Shown here piece after piece: positions 15,521 through 22,323 of a stretch of DNA of 64,000 bases (positions are counted from its first letter, which is position 1; the number at the start of each line of letters is the position of its first letter). Position numbers and translations under genes: made by a program. This DNA is from Treponema sp. Its GTDB lineage: Bacteria > Spirochaetota > Spirochaetia > Treponematales > Treponemataceae. Under the pieces are notes generated by a model. It searched no databases and was not told the origin of the DNA. It worked only from the letters and a program-made list of their open reading frames with translations. The stretch lies in the NCBI GenBank assembly GCA_017935745.1, contig JAGBGX010000008.1:1-64000 (forward strand), in the 5' to 3' direction.

Positions 15521-17014
15521 TCAGCGCTTTCTTACAAAGGCATCCGCAAATCCGGCATCCTTGCATTTTGCAAGAACTGCGCCGTATTCATCCACAGAAA
15601 GCGGGCCGATAAGCACCCGGTACGCTCCCTTTCCGTTTGGAACAAGGACAACAGGGTACTTTGAATAGGCGGACAGAACAGACTTGATATTCTTCTCATT
15701 GCCTAACGTCGCAATCTGAATGTAATAGCAGCCGGTCTCAAGGCTGTTTTCCGAGCTTACAATATAGCTTTCCAGGCTGAACGGCACATTCTGCGGCTCA
15801 GGCTGCGCAGGAGATATCTCAGGCACGGCGGGAGCTGCTTCTTTTTCCGGCGCAGAAGGAAGCGCGGGGGATGCCTCAGGCTCAGCCGGAACAAGAATAA
15901 TCGGCTCATACCCTTCAGCAGCGGAGACGGCAGCAGAAGGCTCTGCTTCATCTTCTTCAGGAAGCAGTTCTGCCTCGCATTCTTCCTCTGCTGATTCAGC
16001 TTCTTCTACAGGCTCTTCTGCCACAGCGGTTTCTTCGGCCTCAGCCTCTTCCGTTTCGTCTATCTCTTCAGCAGGAGGCAGCTCTTCCGCTTCAAACTCT
16101 TCAGCAACAGCTTCCTCGCACTCGATTCCTTCGTCAGCAAACGCTTCTTCCGCAGGAGACGGCTGCTCAACGGCTTCACGGGACTCAATGAAGCTGTCCT
16201 CTTCGCTTTCGTAGTCTTCCTCAGGGATTTCCTGCTCCAGCGCGGGAAGCTCCACAACAACAACTTCCTGCTCAGGCACAGGAGGCTCTCCGGCAGGGCC
16301 TTCAACAACAACCGGCTGCTGCAAAGCGTCAGTTCCGTCCTGCGGCACAAGCACAGGAGACGCCGCCAAAAAGTCTGCTTCCGCTTCCTCTGGCTGCGCT
16401 TCTTCCGCGGCTTCTGCTGTCTCCACGGCCTCTTCCTCAGCGGATTCTATATCATCAGCAGGAATTTCTTCCTCCACAGCAATTTCATACTCTTCTTCCG
16501 CGTCAGAACCGGGAATCTCATTTTCCCCGTCCGTTTCCTGCGGAATAACAGCCGGTTCGGAAACAGCAGCAACAGCTACGGCAGGAGCCGGGGCCTGAGG
16601 CTCATTCACAGCAACGGGAGCTTCCGGCTTTTTTGCAGGAAGCGTGCTTTTTTCAAGGACAGCCTTTCCTGCGGCGGTTTCGTCAAAGAAGCCGGAGCGC
16701 GGCTCAAGGCGCACACGCACGCCATTCACGCCTGAAAGCCCGAGGCTCTGCGCGGACTCCTGCGAAAGAAGAACCGCGGTTCCTTCTGAAGCATCGAGAG
16801 TTCCCAGGTTCAGTATCTGCAGCATAAACCCTGTCTGAGGATTCACAATTGAAACAGTGTCTCCGGGAAGATATCCGGCAGCCTTGCCAAAGTATCCGGC
16901 CGGAAGGTCACCCTTTCCTGCCACTTCGACAGCACCTTCAATTGCCCCAGAAGAATCTGCAAAAATCAGCGCAGCCGCCAGCAAACATACAATTCCTGTC
17001 AAAATCTTTTTCAT
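15521..17014 (-). CDS. exported SPOR-domain protein with acidic linker
   Basis: A 497-residue secreted protein. It has a signal peptide (MKKILTGIVCLLAAALIFA), then an N-terminal domain (about 25-125) whose GYLPGDTVSIVNPQTGF and LLSQESAQSLGL resemble the double-psi barrel of RlpA-type proteins. A long glutamate/alanine-rich low-complexity linker follows (about 130-400). The SPOR domain (about 420-497) with YIQIATLGN and YRVLIGPLS binds denuded septal peptidoglycan in this family. The ATG at 17014 is chosen over an upstream in-frame start because it begins the signal peptide and has GGGGAC before it. Probably a cell-wall or division factor. The RlpA likeness is tentative. Confidence 0.75.
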   Translation of the reverse strand: MKKILTGIVCLLAAALIFADSSGAIEGAVEVAGKGDLPAGYFGKAAGYLPGDTVSIVNPQTGFMLQILNLGTLDASEGTAVLLSQESAQSLGLSGVNGVRVRLEPRSGFFDETAAGKAVLEKSTLPAKKPEAPVAVNEPQAPAPAVAVAAVSEPAVIPQETDGENEIPGSDAEEEYEIAVEEEIPADDIESAEEEAVETAEAAEEAQPEEAEADFLAASPVLVPQDGTDALQQPVVVEGPAGEPPVPEQEVVVVELPALEQEIPEEDYESEEDSFIESREAVEQPSPAEEAFADEGIECEEAVAEEFEAEELPPAEEIDETEEAEAEETAVAEEPVEEAESAEEECEAELLPEEDEAEPSAAVSAAEGYEPIILVPAEPEASPALPSAPEKEAAPAVPEISPAQPEPQNVPFSLESYIVSSENSLETGCYYIQIATLGNEKNIKSVLSAYSKYPVVLVPNGKGAYRVLIGPLSVDEYGAVLAKCKDAGFADAFVRKR

Positions 17015-17021
17015 ACGTCCC

Positions 17022-17525
17022 CTACCTGCGAATGAATGTATATATATCCTCTGCAATTCCGGCTGCAAAATCAGCAAGCCCCTTCTTCTTGTTCTTTATG
17101 CCTGAAACGGCAGGCGGACTTTTTCTGCCGGAATGCACGGCAGCCCCGGAGCCAACGTCAATGATGCTCCACGAAACTGACTGTATGTTTTCCAGCAGGG
17201 CAGCCTCAGGATTCGCTGACTGAGAGCTGTCATAGTCCCCGGTGATTTCAATAAAAAAATCAACATCGCCTTCACGGGCTTCCTCAAGCGACTTTTTAAA
17301 GACAGCGGAATCGTCTCCGTCTGAAACGGCAGCGGGAGAATTTGAAACAATGACTCCCTTGTCAAAAAAGAAGCCGAACAGGCTTTCTTCAATAATATAA
17401 GACGAATTCCGTATGCCGGCATCAGCCGGATCATGCTGAATAATCTGAAAAGCAACTGAAACAGCGTTTGCACCGGCCGCGCTTGCAATCACCAGCGCAA
17501 GCAGCGCAAGCTTTTTACATCTCAT
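17022..17525 (-). CDS. exported protein of unknown function
   Basis: A 167-residue protein with a clear signal peptide (MRCKKLALLALVIASAAGANA). The rest is soluble, with no motif I recognise; it contains an IEITGDYDSS stretch and a basic GIKNKKKGL segment near the end. It precedes the SPOR-domain gene by 7 bp, so the two are probably one transcription unit and may act together in the periplasm. No function assigned. Confidence 0.65.
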   Translation of the reverse strand: MRCKKLALLALVIASAAGANAVSVAFQIIQHDPADAGIRNSSYIIEESLFGFFFDKGVIVSNSPAAVSDGDDSAVFKKSLEEAREGDVDFFIEITGDYDSSQSANPEAALLENIQSVSWSIIDVGSGAAVHSGRKSPPAVSGIKNKKKGLADFAAGIAEDIYTFIRR

Positions 17526-17642
17526 ACAGAAACCTCTTTACTCTCATTTAATCGGTTTTTTTCTGCATCAAGTTTAGGTATTTCTTGGCGCAGGAAGCCC
17601 GCCGCTTTTCATACACAGACCGTATTTTTTCAGAGCAATCTA

Positions 17643-17671
17643 TTGACAGTTTCTTTTGAAAATGATATAAT
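17643..17671 (+). promoter_or_regulatory. consensus sigma-70 promoter of the tRNA gene
   Basis: TTGACA (17643-17648) and TATAAT (17666-17671) both match the consensus, separated by 17 bp. The tRNA begins 14 bp downstream. Confidence 0.9.
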
Positions 17672-17684
17672 ACCTTTCATTCGT

Positions 17685-17757
17685 GGTGGCATAGCCCAGT
17701 TGGTAGAGCAATGGACTCATATTCCATGTGTCATAGGTTCGATCCCTATTGCCACTA
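17685..17757 (+). tRNA. tRNA with anticodon CAU (probably elongator Met)
   Basis: A full 73-nt cloverleaf can be drawn: acceptor GGTGGCA/TGCCACT with discriminator A, D arm GCCC-AGTTGGTA-GAGC, anticodon stem ATGGA/TCCAT with loop CTCATAT (anticodon CAT), T arm ATAGG-TTCGATC-CCTAT. CCA is not encoded. The three G-C pairs of initiator tRNA are absent from the anticodon stem, so this is elongator Met or the lysidine-modified Ile2; the sequence alone does not decide. Confidence 0.9.
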
Positions 17758-17760
17758 GAC

Positions 17761-17805
17761 AAGCAAGCATTTCAGAAGCTTCTGAAATGCTTGCTTCTTT
17801 TTTTT
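17761..17805 (+). terminator. terminator of the tRNA gene (36-bp perfect palindrome)
   Basis: 17761-17796 is a perfect 36-base palindrome (arms AAGCAAGCATTTCAGAAG and its complement), followed by C and a run of T. It begins three bases after the tRNA and ends before argF. With no unpaired loop base the RNA hairpin would open only at its tip. Confidence 0.85.
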
Positions 17806-17849
17806 CAGAAGATCAGCTGAAAAAAGCATCACCGTGCCGGAGGAACTAT

Positions 17850-18803
17850 ATGAGAGCGGAAGAATTCAACAGCCCGTTCAAAGGCAGGAGCCTTCTCAAC
17901 TGGATAGACTGGAAGCCTGAAGAAATCAGGCAGATTTTGCAGATAGCAATCCAGGTGAAAAAAGAATCCCGCGCAGGAGAAGTCCATCAGCGGTTTCTGG
18001 GAAAAACAATCGCCCTTATCTTTGAAAAGAGATCCACACGCACCCGCTCTTCATTTGAGACAGCATTCGGGGAGGAAGGCGGCCATCCTGTCTTTATGTC
18101 TACTGATGACATTCAGCTCGGAGAAAAGGAAAGCGTCAGGGATACGGCCCGCGTGCTCGGGAGAATGTTCAGCGCAATCGAATTCCGCGGCTTCAGGCAG
18201 TCATACGTTGAAGAGCTTGCCGCATACTCCGGGATTCCCGTCATCAACGGGCTTACTGACGAATTTCATCCCACGCAGGTTCTTGCCGATGTTATGACGC
18301 TGCAGGAGCATTTCGGGCATCTGAAGGGGCTTTCGCTCTGTTTCTGCGGAGACGGACGGAACAACATGGCGCGCTCGCTTATGCTTATCTGCGCAAAATT
18401 CGGCATCAATTTCAGCATATTCGCCCCGGAGCAGCTGTTTCCCGACAGCAAAATCATCCAGATATGCCGGCCGATCGCCGAAAAATCAGGGGCTTCCATT
18501 ACGGTTTCTCCAGAAATTTCAGTTGTCAAAAACGCAGATTGCCTTTATACTGATGTGTGGGTTTCCATGGGTGAAGAACCGTTAAAGGATGAACGGACAA
18601 AACTGCTTCAGCCATATCAGGTGAACAAGGCTCTTATGGAAGCAACCGGCAAGCCGGACTCTATCTTTTTGCACTGCCTTCCTGCGGTAAAAGGCCAGGA
18701 AGTGACAGAAGACGTTTTTGAAAGCAGCGCAAGCAAGGTATGGGATCAGGCTGAAAACCGCAAGCACACCATAAAAGCAATCATGCTCGCCCTTATAAAA
18801 TAG
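17850..18803 (+). CDS. argF: ornithine carbamoyltransferase
   Basis: A 317-residue cytosolic enzyme joining ornithine and carbamoyl phosphate to citrulline. Family motifs are intact: carbamoyl-phosphate site STRTR (62-66), HPTQ (140-143) and FLHCLPAVKG near residue 275. The length is normal. The ATG at 17850 is chosen for its GGAGG; the frame is open upstream through the tRNA but that part cannot be coding. It could serve arginine synthesis or, as arcB, arginine-deiminase catabolism. No other arg or arc genes are adjacent, so direction is undecided. Confidence 0.92.
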   Translation: MRAEEFNSPFKGRSLLNWIDWKPEEIRQILQIAIQVKKESRAGEVHQRFLGKTIALIFEKRSTRTRSSFETAFGEEGGHPVFMSTDDIQLGEKESVRDTARVLGRMFSAIEFRGFRQSYVEELAAYSGIPVINGLTDEFHPTQVLADVMTLQEHFGHLKGLSLCFCGDGRNNMARSLMLICAKFGINFSIFAPEQLFPDSKIIQICRPIAEKSGASITVSPEISVVKNADCLYTDVWVSMGEEPLKDERTKLLQPYQVNKALMEATGKPDSIFLHCLPAVKGQEVTEDVFESSASKVWDQAENRKHTIKAIMLALIK

Positions 18804-18823
18804 GAAGCGCCAAGGAAGGTTAT

Positions 18824-19261
18824 ATGAAAAAAGCAGCAGCGGCACTGGCATTAGCCCTTGTCATAGCGTTTTCCGCAGTTTCGCAGGAAGAACAGCAGTC
18901 AAAGCCGGTCTGGGATCACGGGGACAATGTTTCCAATCTCACGTATCAGAATGTCAGAATCTACAAGATTTACGACCAAAAAGATGCGTATGTCGTCCTG
19001 TATGAAAAGCAGGGAATCGACATCGGGACAGCAGTCCTGCCGAAGAAATGGTTCAGCAATGAAGAAGGAGCAAGAAAGCTCAACTTCAGGAACCTTCCGA
19101 AAGGCCTTTCCCCGTATATGACAGTCATCAAGCAGGACGGAGAATTCCTGAAAGTGCGGGTCACCGTGCCGAACAACAGGTTCAATCCGATCTGGTCAAT
19201 ATACCCAAGAGGAAAGACAGTTGACGGCACTGACGCTGACACTCTTTCCATAGAGTACTGA
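18824..19261 (+). CDS. exported protein of unknown function
   Basis: A 145-residue protein with a signal peptide (MKKAAAALALALVIAFSAVS), followed by a soluble beta-rich domain with no motif I can name. Segments such as YDQKDAYVVLYEKQG and VTVPNNRFNPIW suggest a small all-beta fold. It follows argF by 20 bp, with an AAGGAAGG ribosome binding site, and ends before the hairpin at 19389. It is probably in the periplasm. No function assigned. Confidence 0.65.
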   Translation: MKKAAAALALALVIAFSAVSQEEQQSKPVWDHGDNVSNLTYQNVRIYKIYDQKDAYVVLYEKQGIDIGTAVLPKKWFSNEEGARKLNFRNLPKGLSPYMTVIKQDGEFLKVRVTVPNNRFNPIWSIYPRGKTVDGTDADTLSIEY

Positions 19262-19388
19262 GCTGCACAAAACAGCTGCGGCAGCAGCCTGCCGCCTAGA
19301 CATGTGACAGTTTACTCACACGCATGATGCGGAATATGCCTGACACAAAGCCAAGCAGTTTCCGTTCCGGCTTTATATATGGCTGCAA

Positions 19389-19418
19389 GCCCGGCTTGAA
19401 CCTTTCAGGCCGGGCATT
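19389..19418 (+). terminator. terminator between the exported-protein gene and the DHH gene
   Basis: GCCCGGC (19389-19395) pairs with GCCGGGC (19409-19415), followed by ATTTTA. It falls in front of the next gene's ribosome binding site, which rules out the upstream in-frame ATG as that gene's start. The gap 19262-19443 holds nothing else recognisable. Confidence 0.6.
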
Positions 19419-19443
19419 TTACTTCATTCACAGGAACAAAAAA

Positions 19444-20427
19444 ATGATTCGCATTTCACAGGATCTCATTTCACAGTTCAAGGGATTTCTTGATTCCCAT
19501 GAACACTTTATCATTGCAGGACACAAGGAGCCTGACGGAGACTGCATAGCAAGCTGCCTGGGCATCTCATACATCCTGGACAAAATAAAGAAGCCGTACA
19601 TACTGATAAACGCCGGGCCGTTCAAGCGGAACGAAATAAAGAAATTCGCGCCGCGCTTTTCAAATTCAGTTCCGTTTATGAGCCAGCAGGAGCGCAGCCG
19701 GTGCGGGCTTATCATAGCCGACTGCTCGGAGATTCCGCGGCTCGGGGACATTGACGGAGACATCACGGGGCTTGACACATTTATCATTGACCATCACAAG
19801 ACATCGTCCGCAAGCGGAGAAAACTGCATAATAGACTCCTCTGCCCCGGCAGCTTCCTGCCTTGTGATGCAGCTTGCTGAAGCCGCTGCCGGAGCACTGC
19901 CGCAGGAAACAGCCGGCATCCTGTTTTTCGGCATAGCATCAGACACCGGCTTTTTCAAGTTTCTTTCAAAAGATTCAGGCGAAGTGTTTGCGCAGGCTGC
20001 ACGGCTCTCTGATGCCGGAGCGGATCCGCGGGCCATCTATCAGCGCATGACGGGCGGAAAGGCATGGAGCACGCGCAAGCTGCTCGGAATCATGCTCAGC
20101 CGGGCGGAGCGGCATTGCAACGGAAAGCTTATCGTAACATATGAGACAATGGAAGACACGCGGAAATTCGGCCAGGAAGGCAGGGACAGCGACGCACTGT
20201 ACTCCCTGATGCTGGAAGTCGAGTCTGCGGAGGCAGTTCTCTTTGTGCGGCAGGAAACTGAATTTTCATGCACGCTCGGGCTGCGCTCACGGGATTCGTG
20301 CGATGTAAGCGCAATTGCATCGCGATTCGGGGGCGGCGGACACAAGAACGCGGCAGGGGCCAGCACAGAAGGAAAAATCGAAACGCTCATTCCAAGAATC
20401 ATCAAGGAATTCGCAAAAGTCCTCTGA
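19444..20427 (+). CDS. nrnA: DHH/DHHA1 phosphoesterase (NrnA-like)
   Basis: A 327-residue DHH-family phosphoesterase. It shows DGD (Asp31, Asp33 in GHKEPDGDC), an IIADCSEI strand, the IIDHHKT motif near 118 and the DHHA1 GGGGHKNAAG near 300. The NrnA group degrades nanoRNA and dephosphorylates pAp, and in some lineages hydrolyses pGpG or c-di-AMP products. The ATG at 19444 is preferred because AGGAA precedes it and a terminator lies just upstream. It could link to the c-di-GMP phosphodiesterase at 5.9 kb by clearing pGpG; that is inference. Family assignment firm, substrate not. Confidence 0.85.
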   Translation: MIRISQDLISQFKGFLDSHEHFIIAGHKEPDGDCIASCLGISYILDKIKKPYILINAGPFKRNEIKKFAPRFSNSVPFMSQQERSRCGLIIADCSEIPRLGDIDGDITGLDTFIIDHHKTSSASGENCIIDSSAPAASCLVMQLAEAAAGALPQETAGILFFGIASDTGFFKFLSKDSGEVFAQAARLSDAGADPRAIYQRMTGGKAWSTRKLLGIMLSRAERHCNGKLIVTYETMEDTRKFGQEGRDSDALYSLMLEVESAEAVLFVRQETEFSCTLGLRSRDSCDVSAIASRFGGGGHKNAAGASTEGKIETLIPRIIKEFAKVL

Positions 20428-20430
20428 AAA

Positions 20431-20475
20431 AAAATCACTGAAAACAGCAGAAAAACTGCCAGCTCCAGTGATTTT
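20431..20475. terminator. terminator hairpin after nrnA, with further palindromes to 20540
   Basis: AAAATCACTG (20431-20440) pairs with CAGTGATTTT (20466-20475). A second copy of AAAATCACTGA follows near 20495. A 12-bp palindrome ACTGCCGGCAGT precedes a T run near 20535. The 231-bp gap 20428-20658 contains only these structures and the ribosome binding site of the next gene. Confidence 0.6.
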
Positions 20476-20658
20476 ATAGCTGAAAATAACAGGAAAAATC
20501 ACTGATTCAGCTGTTTTATCACTGCCGGCAGTTATTTTTTCAGTCAGAAAAAACGAAAAAACACGCAAAATCCGCAGAAAAAAGCGCTGGTTAAGGATGG
20601 CACGCCGTCTGCACTTCACTTTTCATCAAAAGGCACAACGCCAGGAAAGGAGAAAAAC

Positions 20659-21609
20659 ATGACGGCACAGGCAAAGAAAATCTGGGAGCAGTTCAGCACA
20701 GGATCAGTCACGCTGGAAGAGGCGAAAAACATGCTGCTGGAGCTTACGTTCAGGCGCAAGCATGAATTCGGGCTGGGAGGCATGGATGAAGATGATTTTT
20801 CAGACTTTCTGATTTATCTGGCAGAAAGGCTTTCTTCGGTTCTGCAAAAATACAATCCGATGCTGAGCGACTTTTCAACGTACCTGTACGGAGTCATCTC
20901 TGTTTCTTCCGGCTGGTGGAAAAAGAAAGTTCATGAAAAGCGGGAAAAGCTTCTGTGCTGCGAAACGCTGACAATCGAAGAAACATTTTCCGCCGAAGAG
21001 CCGCAGTCCGGTGAATGCGCGCACGCAGAAAGCCCGCTGACACTGGAGGAGCTTTCCCTTTTGGCGCGGAAGAATCTTTCCTATTCCGCAAGCCGCCGCG
21101 CGGGCCGCACAAGAAAAAGCAGGAATGAAGACGAGCTTGCACGGTCAATCTGCCTTGTCCTCGCGGTAAAGTCATGCTTCAGCATTACGGACAGCCTGAT
21201 AGAAAAAGTCGCGGCGGCAGCAGGATGCACAGAAGAAAGCCTCAGGCGGATTATCCTTGAGGCAAGGGAATCAATCGGAAAAAAGGAAATCCGCATGAAA
21301 TGCCTTTCTGCAAAGCGGAATTCAGCCTACTTTCAGCGCAAAAAATATGTCCTTCACCGTGAGGAATGGAAAAATGTATTCAGCACTGAACCAGGAACAG
21401 CCGGAGAAAGCAGCGCGTACATCATGCACGACATCCGCTGGAAAAAAACGCTTCTTGAGCTTTCGCAGTCGGCACGGACGCTCTCCCCTTCCAACATAAC
21501 AGTCGGCAGGCTGCTTTCCATGACGCCGCGCCACGTGGCTTTCCTCATTTCAAAGGCGAAGAAACGGATGGGAGAAGCGCAGGACGGAAGCAGCGGAGCA
21601 AAACAGTGA
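20659..21609 (+). CDS. sigma-70-like regulatory protein, tentative
   Basis: A 316-residue soluble protein with no named family that I can confirm. Residues about 45-85 (DFLIYLAERLSSVLQKYNP, then FSTYLYGVI) look like sigma region 2, which typically reads YDP...F..YL. The C-terminal SNITVGRLLSMTPRHVAFLI with SKAKKRMG resembles the region 4 helix-turn-helix. The middle (about 120-240) is basic with a long insertion. It could be an alternative sigma factor or a helix-turn-helix regulator derived from one. AAAGGAG precedes the ATG. It is followed after 45 bp by rdgB. Confidence 0.5.
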   Translation: MTAQAKKIWEQFSTGSVTLEEAKNMLLELTFRRKHEFGLGGMDEDDFSDFLIYLAERLSSVLQKYNPMLSDFSTYLYGVISVSSGWWKKKVHEKREKLLCCETLTIEETFSAEEPQSGECAHAESPLTLEELSLLARKNLSYSASRRAGRTRKSRNEDELARSICLVLAVKSCFSITDSLIEKVAAAAGCTEESLRRIILEARESIGKKEIRMKCLSAKRNSAYFQRKKYVLHREEWKNVFSTEPGTAGESSAYIMHDIRWKKTLLELSQSARTLSPSNITVGRLLSMTPRHVAFLISKAKKRMGEAQDGSSGAKQ

Positions 21610-21654
21610 ATTCCGGCTCTCGACAACAAAAAAGCAAAGTGGTATGATTTCAGA

Positions 21655-22323
21655 ATGAAAATCTATCTAGCAACCGGAAATGCGCACAAGAAGCGCGAAG
21701 TCGCGGAGCTGTTTCCCGGACATGAAATTGTCATTCCGCAGGACGAAGGAATCAGCTTTGCCCCGGAAGAGACAGGCTCCACATTCTATGAAAACAGCCT
21801 GATAAAAGCCCATGCACTGTGGAGCATTGTCCGCGCGCCAGTTATCGCCGATGACTCAGGCATTTGCGCAGATGCGCTGGACGGTGCGCCGGGAATTTAT
21901 TCCTCCCGGTATGCAGGGCCCGGCCGCATGAAAGGATATGAAGACGGAAGAAAGATTTCCCAGGACGAGCAGAACAGGATGCTGATCAGCCAGATAACAG
22001 ATGCAGTCAGCTCTGGAAGCCGTTCAGGAAGAGCGGCTCATTACACGTGCTCAATGGTTCTGTACCTTGGAAATGACAGGCTGTTTGTAGCGCAGGAAAC
22101 AATGGAAGGCGAAATCGTGGAACGCATTGAAGACGCGCGGGGAAGCGGAGGATTCGGCTACGATCCGATTTTTTTTCTTCCTGAGCTGAACAAAACCGCA
22201 GCAGAGCTTACTTCGGCACAGAAAAATGAAATCAGCCACCGCGGAAAAGCCGCCAGAATCATACAGAAAATCGCGGCTGACATACTCGGCAGCGGTTCCC
22301 TGCGCAGAGAGGAATGCAAATGA
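21655..22323 (+). CDS. rdgB: dITP/XTP pyrophosphatase
   Basis: A 222-residue HAM1-family enzyme that hydrolyses inosine and xanthosine triphosphates, keeping them out of DNA and RNA. Motifs: LATGNAHKKREV at the N-terminus, the catalytic DDSGICADALDGAPGIYSSRYAG region near 67-87, and GGFGYDPIFF near 165. The size is slightly above the usual 195-205 because of an insertion around residues 85-125. Its stop overlaps the next gene's start as ATGA (22320-22323), so translation of the two is probably coupled. Confidence 0.92.
   Translation: MKIYLATGNAHKKREVAELFPGHEIVIPQDEGISFAPEETGSTFYENSLIKAHALWSIVRAPVIADDSGICADALDGAPGIYSSRYAGPGRMKGYEDGRKISQDEQNRMLISQITDAVSSGSRSGRAAHYTCSMVLYLGNDRLFVAQETMEGEIVERIEDARGSGGFGYDPIFFLPELNKTAAELTSAQKNEISHRGKAARIIQKIAADILGSGSLRREECK

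Noticed and set aside
15604-15614. GCCGATAA on the plus strand inside the SPOR-protein gene
   Set aside because: It is antisense to the gene, no plus-strand gene follows and there is no suitable -35.
15881-16600. Long open frames opposite the acidic linker of the SPOR protein
   Set aside because: They are by-products of the repetitive GAA/GCA-rich linker. No ribosome binding site or plausible product.
17643-17849. Upstream extension of the argF reading frame
   Set aside because: It runs through the tRNA gene and its terminator, so it cannot be coding. The GGAGG-preceded ATG at 17850 is the start.
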